Source: Oncomelania hupensis (Eukaryota > Mollusca > Gastropoda > Littorinimorpha > Pomatiopsidae). Taken from it: 64,000 bases of DNA. The notes under the pieces were generated by a model. That model was not told the DNA's origin. It did not search any database and saw only the letters and a program-made list of their open reading frames with translations. Both the position numbers and the translations under genes were made by a program. Position 1 is the stretch's first letter; every line of letters begins with the position of its first letter. The stretch is from contig CM072516.1 of assembly GCA_036898135.1 (NCBI GenBank), positions 25,097,744-25,161,743 on the forward strand, given 5' to 3'. Shown piece by piece: positions 33,501-43,075 of the stretch.

Positions 33501-35259
33501 AGGAGACCAAGTCCTACTGCTTCTCCCCAGCGGCACAAACAAGCTAGACATAGCTTGGCAGGGACCCTACCCGGTGCTCGAGAAGCTCTCCCGTACCACT
33601 TATCGCATCGAGGTAGGCGGAAAGCCCAGGACCCACCACATCAATCTGCTCAAGAGGTACCTGGAGCAACCTGCACCCGCCCCAGACTCCCACTCGCTAC
33701 TCACGGTCGCGCTGGCCGTCGAAGTGGATGGCACAGAGACCGGCGTCGCCGAATTTCCACTAAAAGGGAAGGAATCCTTCCGGGACGTCTCTCTGGACCC
33801 CTCACTCCCCGCCGGCCAGCAACGCCAACTACGCGCCATCGTAGCAGAATACAGGGAAGTCCTCACCGACATTCCTGGGAGGACGGACCTAGAAGAAGTT
33901 CGACTAACCCTGACGGACCCCACTCCCGTCCGCCAGAAACCGTACCCCGTCCCACTTTCCCAGCAGCAAGTGGTAAGAACGGAAGTAGAGGCTCTGCTAC
34001 AAGCCGGAGTCATCGCTCCCTCCCGTTCACCCTACAGCGCAGGAATAGTTCTATCACGGAAGCCCAGCGGAGAACATCGCCTCTGTATCGACTTCCGGCA
34101 GTTGAATCTCGTAACCCAGTTCGTGCCCGGACCCCTATCCGACCCAACAGACTTGTTTGCAAAGCTACAATCCGCCCGATACTTCTCCCGAGTGGATCTG
34201 AGCAAAGGCTTTTACCAGATTCCCGTGCACCCTTCATCCCGCCAGTACCTGGCCTTCAGCACGATGGACGGCCACTATGAGTTTAACGTTCTGCCGTTTG
34301 GTCTGCACAATGCCCCAAGTATTTTCAGCACGATGATGCGGAAGCTGTTGGACCCCCTCCACTGTCCGTTCGTACACTCTTTCATGGACGACATACTCGT
34401 CGCAACGGAGACATGGGAGGAGCACCTGCGAGTGGTGCGCCAACTCTTACGCCGCCTCAAAGAAGCTGGCCTCACTGCCCGGCCGACCAAATGCCAGTTC
34501 GGCTATCAGGAGCTGGAATTCCTTGGCCACACCATCAGCCATGGACAGCTCCGGCCTCTGGAAAAGACCGTCCAGCGCCTTCGAGACGCGCCACGCCCCA
34601 AGACCAAGAAAGATGTTCAGTCCTTCCTGGGACTGAGTGGCTTCTATCAAAAGTTTGTACCCGGATACAACGGGATCGCCGCGCCACTATCCAGCCTGAC
34701 CCGGAAAACCGCACCGGACCGAGTCCTCTGGACCCCGCAATGTGAAGCTGCCTTCCAGGAGCTCAAGGACAAGCTGACGTCCCAGCCAGTCCTGCGACTC
34801 CCCAACCACGGACAGCCCTTCGTCCTGCGCACCGACGCCAGCGACGTAGGCCTCGGAGCCGTTCTACTCCAACGGGACTCCGCGGACGCCCCGACGCTCT
34901 TCCCCGTCGCGTACGCCAGCCGGAAACTTAAGCCGGCCGAACAGAATTACGCCACGTCGGAGAAGGAGTGTCTCGCCCTCGTCTGGGCAGTCCAGAAGTT
35001 CCAACTGTATCTCTACGGCTCGCACTTTACCGTCCAAGTGGATCATCAGCCGCTTTCCTTCTTGGTGACATCCAAATCGCTCAACGCCCGGCTGATGAGG
35101 TGGGCTCTGCTGCTCCAAGCATACTCTTTCCAGCTGGAGCACATCCCAGGAAAAGACAACCACGGCGCAGACTTCCTCAGCCGTCACCCCGCAACCGACT
35201 CCAGCGAGTCGCCCCTGAGGGCCGACGCCCCAGCCTTCATTCCCGCCGCCGCCCACTAA
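30565..35259 (+). CDS. Gag-protease-integrase-RT-RNase H polyprotein, 1564 aa, intact
   Basis: The ATG lies in a strong context (TTACCATGGCC). Residues about 20-205 are a Glu/Arg/Ala-rich coiled coil encoded by two sets of 51-bp DNA repeats. Capsid-like sequence follows (about 230-405), then one CCHC knuckle (CGYCQRRGHTREKC, about 453-466). The protease has the DTG motif (LYDTGL) near 521. Integrase comes next: H2C2 zinc finger (GHMPLSGH-type His pair and CRQC, about 693-735) and catalytic D-58-D-35-E (near 763, 822, 858). A GPY module follows (WQGPYPV, about 1003). RT comes after that, with KPSGEHRLCIDFRQLN and the FMDD active site near 1273. RNase H is last (RTDASDVGLGAVLL near 1420, ADFLSRH near 1540). 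Integrase upstream of RT is the notable feature. Gag and Pol share one frame, so no frameshift or stop readthrough is needed. No disabling change seen. Confidence 0.93.
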   Translation: MADRGELALKYKSIGESLVLAGTELKDYVLASVDADVAEEKLKREERAKERDAKRQEEERAAALKKEEEKERIAAEERAAARKKEEEKERLAAEERAAARKKEEEKERIAAEERAAARKLAEEEKAAERRREEAKERIAEEERAAERRREEAKERIAEEERAAARRKEEDERIAALEEKRKDKELERRQALLQLERDRRDLGIASPASEDYSLIAPSFAASTGIPAPPPPIPGMNFPLDPFVERDESIEVHLARFERVAGENGLDPQYWYRKLSHGLKGKAYEILAKTPTSKEGDYPALKRALLHGFELSGEHYRKNFRNSRREKGEKFTQFADRLATLRDKWIEQTDEPKTYDGLLELMLAEQLRGTMPAELRTFAAEQGAARLEDLIIVADRYLTAHPDDRQPRRDPPAPSSPDTRHQPRRPVPPANHRPQPPKGRSNPGAEPGKRSTELYCGYCQRRGHTREKCFRRLSDQRRKQGTVLALRQVTPDGKPVTPVATPADRPAVTEQVTVNNRPAHCLYDTGLTFDAVVRRSLIREQDLTGETITLKLADASQPSTTLPIARIHVNSRYVTGTIQAAVMDQPLYDLILGCRYVFLGMPPQPVESMAAVQTRAQAKTAATPPPIPNQMPEQIRKAQESDVTLRKCYGKPPAARTPPKSGDFFVEDGLLFRQKDDHSQLVVPATLRPQVLELGHSMPLSGHMGIGATTLRISAQYHWPGMTEDVKRYVKSCRQCQRYSPRHHTVPVTISPTVVVGTPFQRVAVDIVGPLPRTKKRNQYLLTLVDACSMWCEAVPLPKIDAARVADALVTIFTRVGFPDNILTDNGSQFTGKLMQEVFQLLRIRHIRTPPYHPASNGQVERLNGTLISIIRKIADEQPEAWDTYVASALFAYRETPHTSTGYTPSTLLFGRPLSGPLAALRRSWTDAKLDEAPVDATKYVTKLQETLKATWKAASANLKKARERQARYHNRRARDRELQVGDQVLLLLPSGTNKLDIAWQGPYPVLEKLSRTTYRIEVGGKPRTHHINLLKRYLEQPAPAPDSHSLLTVALAVEVDGTETGVAEFPLKGKESFRDVSLDPSLPAGQQRQLRAIVAEYREVLTDIPGRTDLEEVRLTLTDPTPVRQKPYPVPLSQQQVVRTEVEALLQAGVIAPSRSPYSAGIVLSRKPSGEHRLCIDFRQLNLVTQFVPGPLSDPTDLFAKLQSARYFSRVDLSKGFYQIPVHPSSRQYLAFSTMDGHYEFNVLPFGLHNAPSIFSTMMRKLLDPLHCPFVHSFMDDILVATETWEEHLRVVRQLLRRLKEAGLTARPTKCQFGYQELEFLGHTISHGQLRPLEKTVQRLRDAPRPKTKKDVQSFLGLSGFYQKFVPGYNGIAAPLSSLTRKTAPDRVLWTPQCEAAFQELKDKLTSQPVLRLPNHGQPFVLRTDASDVGLGAVLLQRDSADAPTLFPVAYASRKLKPAEQNYATSEKECLALVWAVQKFQLYLYGSHFTVQVDHQPLSFLVTSKSLNARLMRWALLLQAYSFQLEHIPGKDNHGADFLSRHPATDSSESPLRADAPAFIPAAAH

Positions 35260-35434
35260 CCGTAGCCGAAACCCGGCAGCTCCGCGGACCCCAGCCTTGG
35301 GCATCCGCCACCGACTACCCGGAACCCTGCTTCGCCCCGCATCACCCGGATCATCGCAAACCATCGTCTCACCCGGCAGCCGACCTCAGAGCTGATTGGC
35401 CGCGTCTCAGTCGAGGCCTACGACCTCGCCTTTT

Positions 35435-35450
35435 CCTTGGGGGGGGCCTC
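35435..35450 (+). promoter_or_regulatory. Polypurine tract
   Basis: CCTTGGGGGGGGCCTC directly abuts the 3' LTR, where the plus-strand primer of an LTR element lies. The purine run itself is short (GGGGGGGG). Confidence 0.65.
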
Positions 35451-37061
35451 TGTGACAAGGCGTGCAATCACCCTCTGACGTAGGCTAGCCACAGTCATTC
35501 CACACCCACGCTCAGCCAGCCATCATTTCTCCTTAACCAGCCATCACTAGCAGGCCCGCTCGCCCAGTCGCCTAAGCCCCGCCCCCCGGGGCATCGCCTT
35601 AAAGCCTGCCACAAAACCTGACATAGTGTCAGACCCAAGCATTCCTGCCTCGAAGTCACAACCTGTCCGAAGACACGTCTCCATCACCGAGTGACCTCTG
35701 AGCTTCGACAGTACCCTTGTGCTTCCACCCGTCTAAGTCAAGGTAAGAGAGGGAACTTACTCTTTGTCATATAGCAGACCCATCACCCGTCGTTCGCCCA
35801 TCATGTTCATGCGTCCTGTCAATATGTATGTTCATGTTTATAGTTTTGCCTTGATGTGTTGCTGTGACTTGTATTTATCCCTTGCACATATTTTCTACCT
35901 TGTATACGACCCATGACATGTTTGGATGTATGCTTGTATGCTCCGTTAGCCCCATGTGTAAATACCCCATGCCATGCTGTCCCCCCGCATAGATTAAAGT
36001 CCCCAGTACAGCCCAGACCTACAACCCCTTTGCCCTGCACCCCTCCATTTGCTTTCCCCCTGGCTCCCAATGTATAAATATTTGCCCTGTTGCCAACCCC
36101 ATCCTAATGCGCCGAATGTATCTTATACTAGCGGCTGCCCATAAACTCCACTTTGGCCCAGTAAATCTAGTTGCATTGTTTGACTGTTGGTATATGCACT
36201 GGCTCAACCCTTGACCGGTCAACCAAATTTGAATTCTGAGAAGGGCTATTATACCACAGGCCCTGAATCCACACTATCCCTATCCCCCGCTGATACAGCG
36301 TCTGTATTACATTACAGACGGGTTCCTGTACCGGGCGAATCACCCCGGCCTTGTATCATCTCCCAGTCGCTGACCCGCTGCAGGCCCCTGACAACCCAGG
36401 AGGTCAATGAGAAGCGAGACTCGGGACTTCGCCATTTTCTAGACGGCTAGCTACGAAAGCCGATTTCTAGGCCTGTACCATCACAAGACAATCACTCGTG
36501 GTCTATGCGTCACCGCGTGACCACTGACCTGCATCATCACCGCCCACGCCACTGACCGTGCTAACAAGCCAACCAGAGTATCCTGGACCAAACGCCGCAC
36601 TGCAGTACAGAGCTAAGTGTTCTAGCCTACGAGAATCCCCACTCGCCAGATTATCAGAGAGACTCTGAAAACCATACAGATACACTCTAGCCCTGTGATG
36701 AAATCAGTCTACAGTCGCTCTAGTACCCCAAATATTGACTACCCAGAATATCACCGAACTACTCCTTACTGAAAGACGCTTTGCCAATGACTCACGTTAG
36801 AAGTATTTGACCTACACTCCCCATTTCAAATTAATAAAAGTAACTAGCTATAGAAATTGCAATTACCCTGACTGGCCTTTGAATGTGAATTTCTTAACTA
36901 GTGTAGCCTTACTCTCCATCTCGTCTTTACCCTGTCTGTCTATTAAGTTGGCCCAGCATTAGTCTCTTGAATGTCATCGCACCATTAACCTATCAAAGGA
37001 GGTAATACAGCGCTAGAGATTAAGAGCTTACCCCCATCCCCCAACCCCTCTCTTCGTGACA
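35451..37061 (+). repeat. 3' LTR of the GmR1-like element
   Basis: 1611 bp, the same as 28543-30153 except for the two substitutions listed for the element. Confidence 0.92.
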
Positions 37062-39092
37062 GGTATAAAGCACACTGTTCTAAATAAAGTTGGTTATATA
37101 CGGTTTCGGATGTATTGTTTTTAAGGAAAGCGGACAACTGCCAATTAATGTTTGGGATACATAATTTCCATGGGGGAGCTTCAGTCCGAAGTTCATCGTC
37201 GTTGATGGAAGCAACATCAATGCCTGCTTTTACCAAATGAGCTTGCATTCTGATGCCAAACGGAGGAATTGTGTTAGGTTTGGCTTCAAATTTCTGAACA
37301 AAATCTGGGTTGAAAACACAGTCATAAGCAGGGTTCATAGGATCAGTTTTTAATTTTAAATAGTAATTCATTGACAATTTTGTACGTCTCAGCTCCAGCG
37401 GAGGTTCGTTAGCTTCCACGTAAAGGCTTTCACAAGGGGAAGTGCGAAACGCACCCAAAGCAATGCGTAGTGCCTGATGGGCAACTGGATCTAGCATCTT
37501 AAGATAAGATTTTCTAGCAGAACCATAGACAATGCAACCATAGTCTAACTTGGATCTAATTAAAGAACGATATAACAGCAATAAAGTTTTCTTGTCAGCA
37601 CCCCAGTCTGTACCACTGATAACCTTGAGCAAACTGCAGGCCTGTTGACATTTAGTTTTCAAAATTTTCAGATGAGGAATGAAAGATAGCTTTTGATAAA
37701 AAATAACACCCAAAAATTTGACTTGTTTGACCGCCTTTATTGGAGTTTTATTGAGGAGAATAGTAGGGTCTTGAATAATTCCCCGGTGCTGGGAAAAGTG
37801 AATACATTCAGTTTTTGCTTCAGAAAATTTAAAACCATTTTGTAAAACCCAGTCTTCAACGGCCTTGACACATAACTGTAGCTGATGTTCTGCAGATGCC
37901 AAAGTTGTACCTTTGGCTACCAATGCAAAATCGTCGACAAATAAAGAATTGTCAATTCCTCGTTTAACGGAACGAACAATGTTATTTATTTTAATATTAA
38001 ACAGCAAGGGAGACAAGATGCTACCCTGAGGCACTCCCATCTCCTGTTCCCTCATATCTGACAAAGATCCCCCAACCTTAACCTGAAAGAGTCTGTCCGT
38101 TAGAAAATTGGATATAAACAGAGGTAAATGTCCCTTCAAACCCATTTCTTGTAAATCTGAAAGAATGCCATATTTCCATGTGGTATCATAAGCTTTTTCC
38201 AAATCAAACATGATGGCAACGACATGTTCACCCTGGACGAACGCGTTACGGATAAAAGTTTCCAGTCGCACCAGGTGGTCAACAGTACTTCGACCACTTC
38301 GAAAGCCACACTGAGTGTTGGATAAAATATTATTTGTTTCTAGATACCACAGTAAGCGAGAATAAACCATTCTTTCTAGCGTCTTGCATAAGCAAGACGT
38401 TAAGGCTATTGGTCTATAGTTTGTCGGGTTAGTATGGTCTTTGCCAGGTTTAGGGATGGGTACAATAATGGCCTTTCTCCAGGAGGGAGGAAAGGTGCCA
38501 GTGATCCAGAGCTGATTGAAGATGTCCAGCAGTTGAGACCGTGAGTACCTTGTTAAATGTCTGAGAAATTGATAATGTACATCATCCGGTCCAACTGCTG
38601 AATCTGCACTTTTGTTAATTGCATCGTCAAGCTCGACTAATGAAAACGGAATGTTGTAATCTTCAGAATTATCGGAGGTAAAATTTAACTGTTGTTTTTC
38701 TTTACGGGTTTTAACTGTTTGAAAAGGGACAGAATAATTTTCAGAGGAAGAATTTGCAGCAAAAGAAGAAGCCAAAAGATCAGCTACTAATTTTTTATCT
38801 CCGATTACATCACCCTGCACAGTAAGGCATGGGCTCACCTGTTTGTTACTTCTATTTTTAAGTTTGCGGACTACTTTCCACACTTTCGACAGTTTCGCTT
38901 TCGAATTAAGCGTGGAGCAGAAACCTCTCCACGATTCCCTTCTCTTTCGTTTGAAGAGCTGTCGGCATTGCGCTCGCAAACGTTGGTGGTTTTGTTTATT
39001 GTCAGTGCTTGGGTGTAAAAACATAGTTCTTAAAGCTTTTTTACGAGCTTGCTGAAGTTTTCTACATTCATCGTCAAACCAGGTTTTTTTTA
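37062..39092 (-). pseudogene. I-type LINE ORF2, reverse transcriptase part
   Basis: Starts in the linker after the endonuclease (TWFDDECRKLQQARKKAL). RT blocks follow in order: IPKPGKDHTNPTNYRPIALT, GFRSGRSTVDHLV, MFDLEKAYDTTW, GVPQGSILSPLLFNI and the active site SLFVDDFALV, so the catalytic Asp pair is present. The open frame runs on to 36985 only by reading into the LTR; element sequence stops at 37062. It is out of frame with the endonuclease piece because of a T8 run (minus-strand A8) at 39085-39092. One base less there would join the two frames. This may be a real mutation or a sequencing error. Confidence 0.88.
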
Positions 39093-39955
39093 AGTGTGTG
39101 AGGGTTTGACGAAGTTTGCGGAATGGACTCCTTGGCACTGTTAATAACTATGTCAGTATAAAGCTGTATTGGATCTAAGGCATTTGAAAATTCCTGTTTC
39201 TTAGCACGTAGCTGGGCCTCAGACAGGTTAGAAAACAGACTCCAGTTAGCTTGTTTCAGTTTCCACCTGCCATGAGTTTGCTCAAGGTTATCTGAATCAT
39301 GTTTTAATAAAACCGGGAAATGGTCGCTGCCATGGAGATCTTCTAAAACTGTCCATTTAAAATCCAAAAGTAACGAGGGATCACAGATTGATATATCAAT
39401 GTGGGACAAAGAAGCAGTTCTTGAACAGGAAAAAGTTGGAGCACCCTCGTTCAAAGTTACTAGGTTTAACGCGTCTAAAATGTCCTCAATTATTTTACCC
39501 TGAGAATCGGTACGATCGCTACCCCACAGGGGAGAGCGGCCATTAAAATCTCCCAACAACAAAAAAGGGGTAGGTAACTGTTGAATCAAATTCTCAAGGT
39601 CATTTTTGTTTACAGTTATAGATGGGGTCAAATATATAGAACAAACTGTGAGGGATTTAAAAAAAGATACTCTAGCTGCAACTGCGGGTAAACTTGTATT
39701 CAGTGAAATTGGGTTAAAGGGGACGTTTCTATCAATAAAGAGTGAAACGCCTCTAGAAGATGGACAATCAATAGACGAATAACCAGTAATATTTATAATC
39801 TGTTTCTCTGACAGGAGAGTTTCCTGAAGGGCCAACACTTCAGGTCGATGCTCTGTCAGCAGACAGCATAGCTCCTCATAATTTGCCCTTATCCCTCGGA
39901 TGTTCCATTGTAAAATGGACATAAAAATGAAGTAAAAGAATGCTAAAATTTTCAT
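39093..39955 (-). CDS. I-type LINE ORF2, apurinic-type endonuclease part
   Basis: The first in-frame ATG is at 39955. A second at 39922 (MSILQWNIRG) begins the conserved domain and may be the real start. Exonuclease-endonuclease-phosphatase motifs: QWNIRG, LALQETLL (catalytic Glu), LLGDFNGRSPLWGS (Asp/Asn), SHIDISI and LHGSDHFPVLL (Asp-His pair). The enzyme nicks target DNA to prime reverse transcription. It lies just downstream of ORF1 (stop at 39970-39972), a spacing that suggests reinitiation or coupled translation. It runs into a frameshift at the A8 run (39085-39092) and ends at a stop at 39074. Confidence 0.88.
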
Positions 39956-39969
39956 CTCCGAGAGCACAA

Positions 39970-41364
39970 TTACGTCTCTTTATCTTTTGGACCCTCGTCC
40001 ATCTCTTCATGTTCCATCAACCCCCCGAAACGGTTCTCCGTTTCGAGAGGCTGATGGTGCCTGGAAGAAAGGGGTCCGGGCCTTTGATTTTTCGTCAAAG
40101 CCCCGGAACCCGAACTGCCAGCCGACTTCTTCCCCTTCTCCCCAGCACCGGACTTTATATCCTCCTTCTCCCCCTCACCCCTTCCAACCTTTCCCTCGCC
40201 TCCTCTGACGTTCTTCTGCTGAGCGACTAGAATCTTTGCCGCCCCAGCAACTACCCGGTCGCTAAAACCGGTCGTTGCTGGTGCGGTGGCATGAGGCCTA
40301 GCCTCCTTTGCAGCAGGTGTGACGGCTTTTGTCACGGCCGTCTGCGTGTTGTGGGTGACGGTTGGGGACGTGCCCGTCGGCACGTTCTCCAGTGGAATCG
40401 ATGGGGCTGGAGAAACCCCCTTTTGGGTAAACAACGCGAGCATCTTTTCGAAAGCATCCATCCGTTTGCACGTTTCCAAGATCTGCGTTATTTTACTCAT
40501 GGCGGTGTCCATTGTCGGGTGTGCGCTAGGTTCCACATGAGATGTGGAACCCGCCACAGACGCAAAGGACCTCTCTTTTACAACCGGCCTACTTGCAAGT
40601 ACTTTTTTCCTTGCGTCTCCGAAGGAGCAATTTTCAGTGGCCCGCACCTTTTGGATTTCCAGCTCCAGCTGCCACTGAGGACAATCTTTGGAGCTGGAAG
40701 AATTATTCCCGGCGCAATTTACGCAGCAAATCGGATTTTTGCACTCGTTTTCATGTTTGTCTTTTGCACAATCTCGACATATTTCATTGCTTTTACAAGT
40801 CTTGCTACCGTGACCAAACCTTTGGCAACGGTAGCATCGCAACGGTGATGGTACAAACGGCGTCACCTTCACCCTAAGGTACCCCACCTTGAGTGACTCC
40901 GGCAACTTGGCCATAGCGAAGGTCACAAAAAGTGTGTTGGTGGGGATACGTTGGGGTCCTTTGGTGACGAAGACCCGCTGGACTGCTGTGACCCCCTGGC
41001 TGGAGAGCTCATCTCGGATTTCCAATTCCGACATGTCGATCAAATCCTGACATCGGATGACTCCCTTGGAGGAATTCAACCGTCCATGCACAGAAACTTT
41101 GATTTGTCTGTCAACAAATACGGTCAAATTCCTCTTTAGAAGACTATCCGATGCCCTTTTGGTTGAGCACTCCACCAGGTAGGCCCCAGATCTCAGTTTT
41201 TTCACATCTTTGAACCCGATTGTGCAAACGGATTGAAAACCCTTCTGTATGGCGAACGGAGACAGCTTGCCTAGTGGCATAGCCGGATCCGCCCCCTCTA
41301 CAACCAAAAAACGAGGCCAGGCCCCTTCTACCCCCGATGCACAAGCTTTCTGTCTCGTGTCCAT
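39970..41364 (-). CDS. I-type LINE ORF1, Gag-like nucleic-acid-binding protein, 464 aa
   Basis: Probable structural/RNA-binding protein of the LINE ribonucleoprotein. Residues about 45-175 look like the folded region that precedes the zinc knuckles in I- and jockey-type ORF1 proteins. Three Cys/His knuckles follow: CYRCQRFGHGSKTC (177-190), CRDCAKDKHENEC (196-208) and CCVNCAGNN...KDC (213-228). The C-terminal third is low complexity, rich in Ala/Thr then Lys/Gly/Glu. The frame is intact. The start ATG is the first long-frame Met; the 5' UTR upstream is GC- and purine-rich. Confidence 0.88.
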   Translation of the reverse strand: MDTRQKACASGVEGAWPRFLVVEGADPAMPLGKLSPFAIQKGFQSVCTIGFKDVKKLRSGAYLVECSTKRASDSLLKRNLTVFVDRQIKVSVHGRLNSSKGVIRCQDLIDMSELEIRDELSSQGVTAVQRVFVTKGPQRIPTNTLFVTFAMAKLPESLKVGYLRVKVTPFVPSPLRCYRCQRFGHGSKTCKSNEICRDCAKDKHENECKNPICCVNCAGNNSSSSKDCPQWQLELEIQKVRATENCSFGDARKKVLASRPVVKERSFASVAGSTSHVEPSAHPTMDTAMSKITQILETCKRMDAFEKMLALFTQKGVSPAPSIPLENVPTGTSPTVTHNTQTAVTKAVTPAAKEARPHATAPATTGFSDRVVAGAAKILVAQQKNVRGGEGKVGRGEGEKEDIKSGAGEKGKKSAGSSGSGALTKNQRPGPLSSRHHQPLETENRFGGLMEHEEMDEGPKDKET

Positions 41365-42063
41365 GTCACTGTCCGTGTCCGAGTCCGGTCCGTCATCACG
41401 CAGTCGTCTTTTATTTTGTGGAAGCCATGTTATTAATTTATGAATTCATCCCCCTGCTCCCCACCCACCACGGAGTCCAACAAGGGGATGCGTCCAAGCG
41501 GAAAATCCAGCAAGGGAGCGCACCAGGGCTACAGGGGGGATATACACCCAGACAATCCCGCACTGCCACTACGGTTTTGTTCAAGTTTGACCCATGAGCC
41601 GCAGCCTTCTAGCAGAGCTAGGGCAATACACGACCAGCCGCTTGACTGACGCGGGCCACGCCAGCCTCCCGTCTAGGAGAAGTCCGGGCCAAAGAGGTGT
41701 GTTAGTATGAGGGACCGCAGTCCCTCAGTGACCTCAACCTCCAGGATCCCATTCTCCCCCGACACGGGTTGCCCTGCACGGCAAACGCAGGGGGCCAAGA
41801 GAAGGCCACAGAGAAAAAGAAGGGTAGAAAAAGAAGGAGTGATGGGGAAAAAGAAGACAGGGAAAGTCCGGTAAGGCAGAAGAAAGGGAGTCAAAACTGC
41901 ATAGTATACTGGGAGAATTTAAGGGTGAAGAGAATATAGGTGAAAGGACCAATAAGACAGAAACAAGACAAAAGAGAAGAAAAAGGGGTAGGCAACTTGG
42001 TCACCCAGCCAGAGAGAGGCATGGGGTCCACCCCCGGCGCGCGGAGCCGAGCCCGTGGGGGCA
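41365..42063 (-). promoter_or_regulatory. I-type LINE 5' UTR, probable internal promoter
   Basis: About 700 bp between the target duplication and the ORF1 start. On the minus strand it begins TGCCCCCACGGGCTCGG. Full-length I-type elements carry an internal promoter here; I did not identify motifs, so the role is inferred from position. Confidence 0.55.
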
Positions 42064-42797
42064 CCAGAGCCTATGGAATGGAAATAAGTGCAGAGAAAAC
42101 CAAAATGATGACCAACACCAATGGCATCAACACGGACATCAAAGTCCAAGGCCAATCCCTCAACACAGTGCATAGCTTCAAATATTTAGGAACCATTGTA
42201 TCAGACAATGGGTCCCGACAGGAAGTCCTCTCCAGGATCGCACAAACAACTGCTGCCCTGGCGAGGTTGAAGCCCATTTGGAAAGACAGGACCATCAGTC
42301 TACACATTCCAAGGTAAGGCTGCTGCGCTTCCTTGTCATCTCCATCTTTCTATATGCTTGCGAAACATGGACCCTCACAGCAGATCTCCAACGAAGAATA
42401 CAAAGCATGGAGGTGAGGTGCTACAGAAGACTTGTGGGCATTTCCTATACCCAGTACATCACCAACTACGAAGTCTGACAGGCCATCAAACAAGCCATTG
42501 GTCAACACGATGACCTGCTCACAGTGGTGAAAAAAGGAAACTCCGATGGTATGGCCACGTCACCAGATCATCAGGTCTTGCAAAGACCATCCTGCAAAGC
42601 ACAGTGCAAGGAGGTAGAAGAAGAGGGAGACCGAAAAAGAGGTGGGAGGACAACATTCGAGAATGGACTGGTTTGACACCGAGTGAAACAATCAGGGTTG
42701 CTGAGGACAGGGAAAGATGGAGTACGCTGGTTAAACGATCATCTGTGGTGCCCCTACGACCTCCGAGTTACAGGATAGGATAGGATAGGATAGGTTC
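42064..42797 (+). mobile_element. GGATA-tailed LINE, right piece of the split copy
   Basis: The longest copy here. RT end region (GMEISAEKTKMMTN, FKYLGTIVSDNGS, LARLKPIWKDR) to about 42313, then a frameshift. LVISIFLYACETWTL continues to a stop near 42478, then further shifts. It ends GAGTTACAGGATAGG plus GGATA units. The motif YLGTIVSDNG...EIxxRIAQ-like followed by LYACETWTL is typical of the distal polymerase of several LINE clades (RTE/CR1/jockey-like). The clade is not decided. 5' part at 27388-27436. Confidence 0.85.
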
Positions 42798-43075
42798 TGA
42801 CAGGGAGTGATTTCCCCTTTTTAACCGAACGTCAATACCACAGCCGTGTTGCCTTTGAACCTATCTCTGAATGAACCACGCGATTTGAAGAGTGCGTCGT
42901 TGGTGTCTAGGAAAGGGAAGGGTCTATTTTATCAACCTAAAACGAAAAACCTTCCCGAGCAACTTTTGTAGGCGTTCCGTTTCTTGCCGGCTTTGGTAGA
43001 AGCTATTTTTTAGCTCAAGGATGGCGACATGCGGTTGCTATTAATAGGCACAAAAAAAAACAATTAAAAAAAACA
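42798..43075 (+). repeat. ~280-bp interspersed repeat (copy A)
   Basis: Uninterrupted version of 14520-15110: GGGAGTGATTTCCCC, CACGCGATTTGAAGAGTGCG, TTGGTGTCTAGG, CGAGCAACTTTTGTAGG, GCCGGCTTTGGTAGAAGC, GCTATTAATAGGC. It starts directly after a (GGATA)n tail. Confidence 0.65.

Larger units (their letters stand above)
28543..37061 (+). mobile_element. Ty3-type LTR retrotransposon with integrase before RT (GmR1-like), complete
   Basis: 8519 bp, flanked by the 5-bp duplication GGTAT (28538-28542 and 37062-37066). LTRs of 1611 bp at both ends begin TGTGACAAGG and end CTTCGTGACA. By eye I found two differences between them (29468 T / 36376 C; 30054 A / 36962 G), so insertion is recent. A primer-binding-like site, one long gag-pol frame and a polypurine tract are all in place. 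The polymerase order is protease, integrase, RT, RNase H, as known for the GmR1 group and unlike ordinary Ty3 elements. Everything needed for autonomous movement appears present. Confidence 0.92.
27437..42063 (-). mobile_element. I-type LINE, full length (~6.1 kb without its insertion)
   Basis: Bounded by a perfect 12-bp target-site duplication CCAGAGCCTATG (27425-27436 and 42064-42075). On the minus strand it has a GC-rich 5' UTR of about 700 bp (42063-41365) and ORF1 with three CCHC knuckles. ORF2 has endonuclease, reverse transcriptase and RNase H. A 3' UTR ends CCTAAAGCGATAACC followed by (TTGTA) units. ORF1 plus EN-RT-RNase H is the layout of the I superfamily (I, Nimb, Outcast, Ingi); I cannot choose among these. 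An 8519-bp LTR retrotransposon (28543-37061) interrupts ORF2 between reverse transcriptase and RNase H. Confidence 0.88.

Noticed and set aside
31962..34280. Long plus-strand frames inside gag-pol (31962-32648, 33411-34280)
   Set aside because: Off-frame shadows of the intact polyprotein in GC-rich sequence.
40291..40877. Plus-strand frames of 185 and 111 codons
   Set aside because: Antisense shadows of the LINE ORF1.
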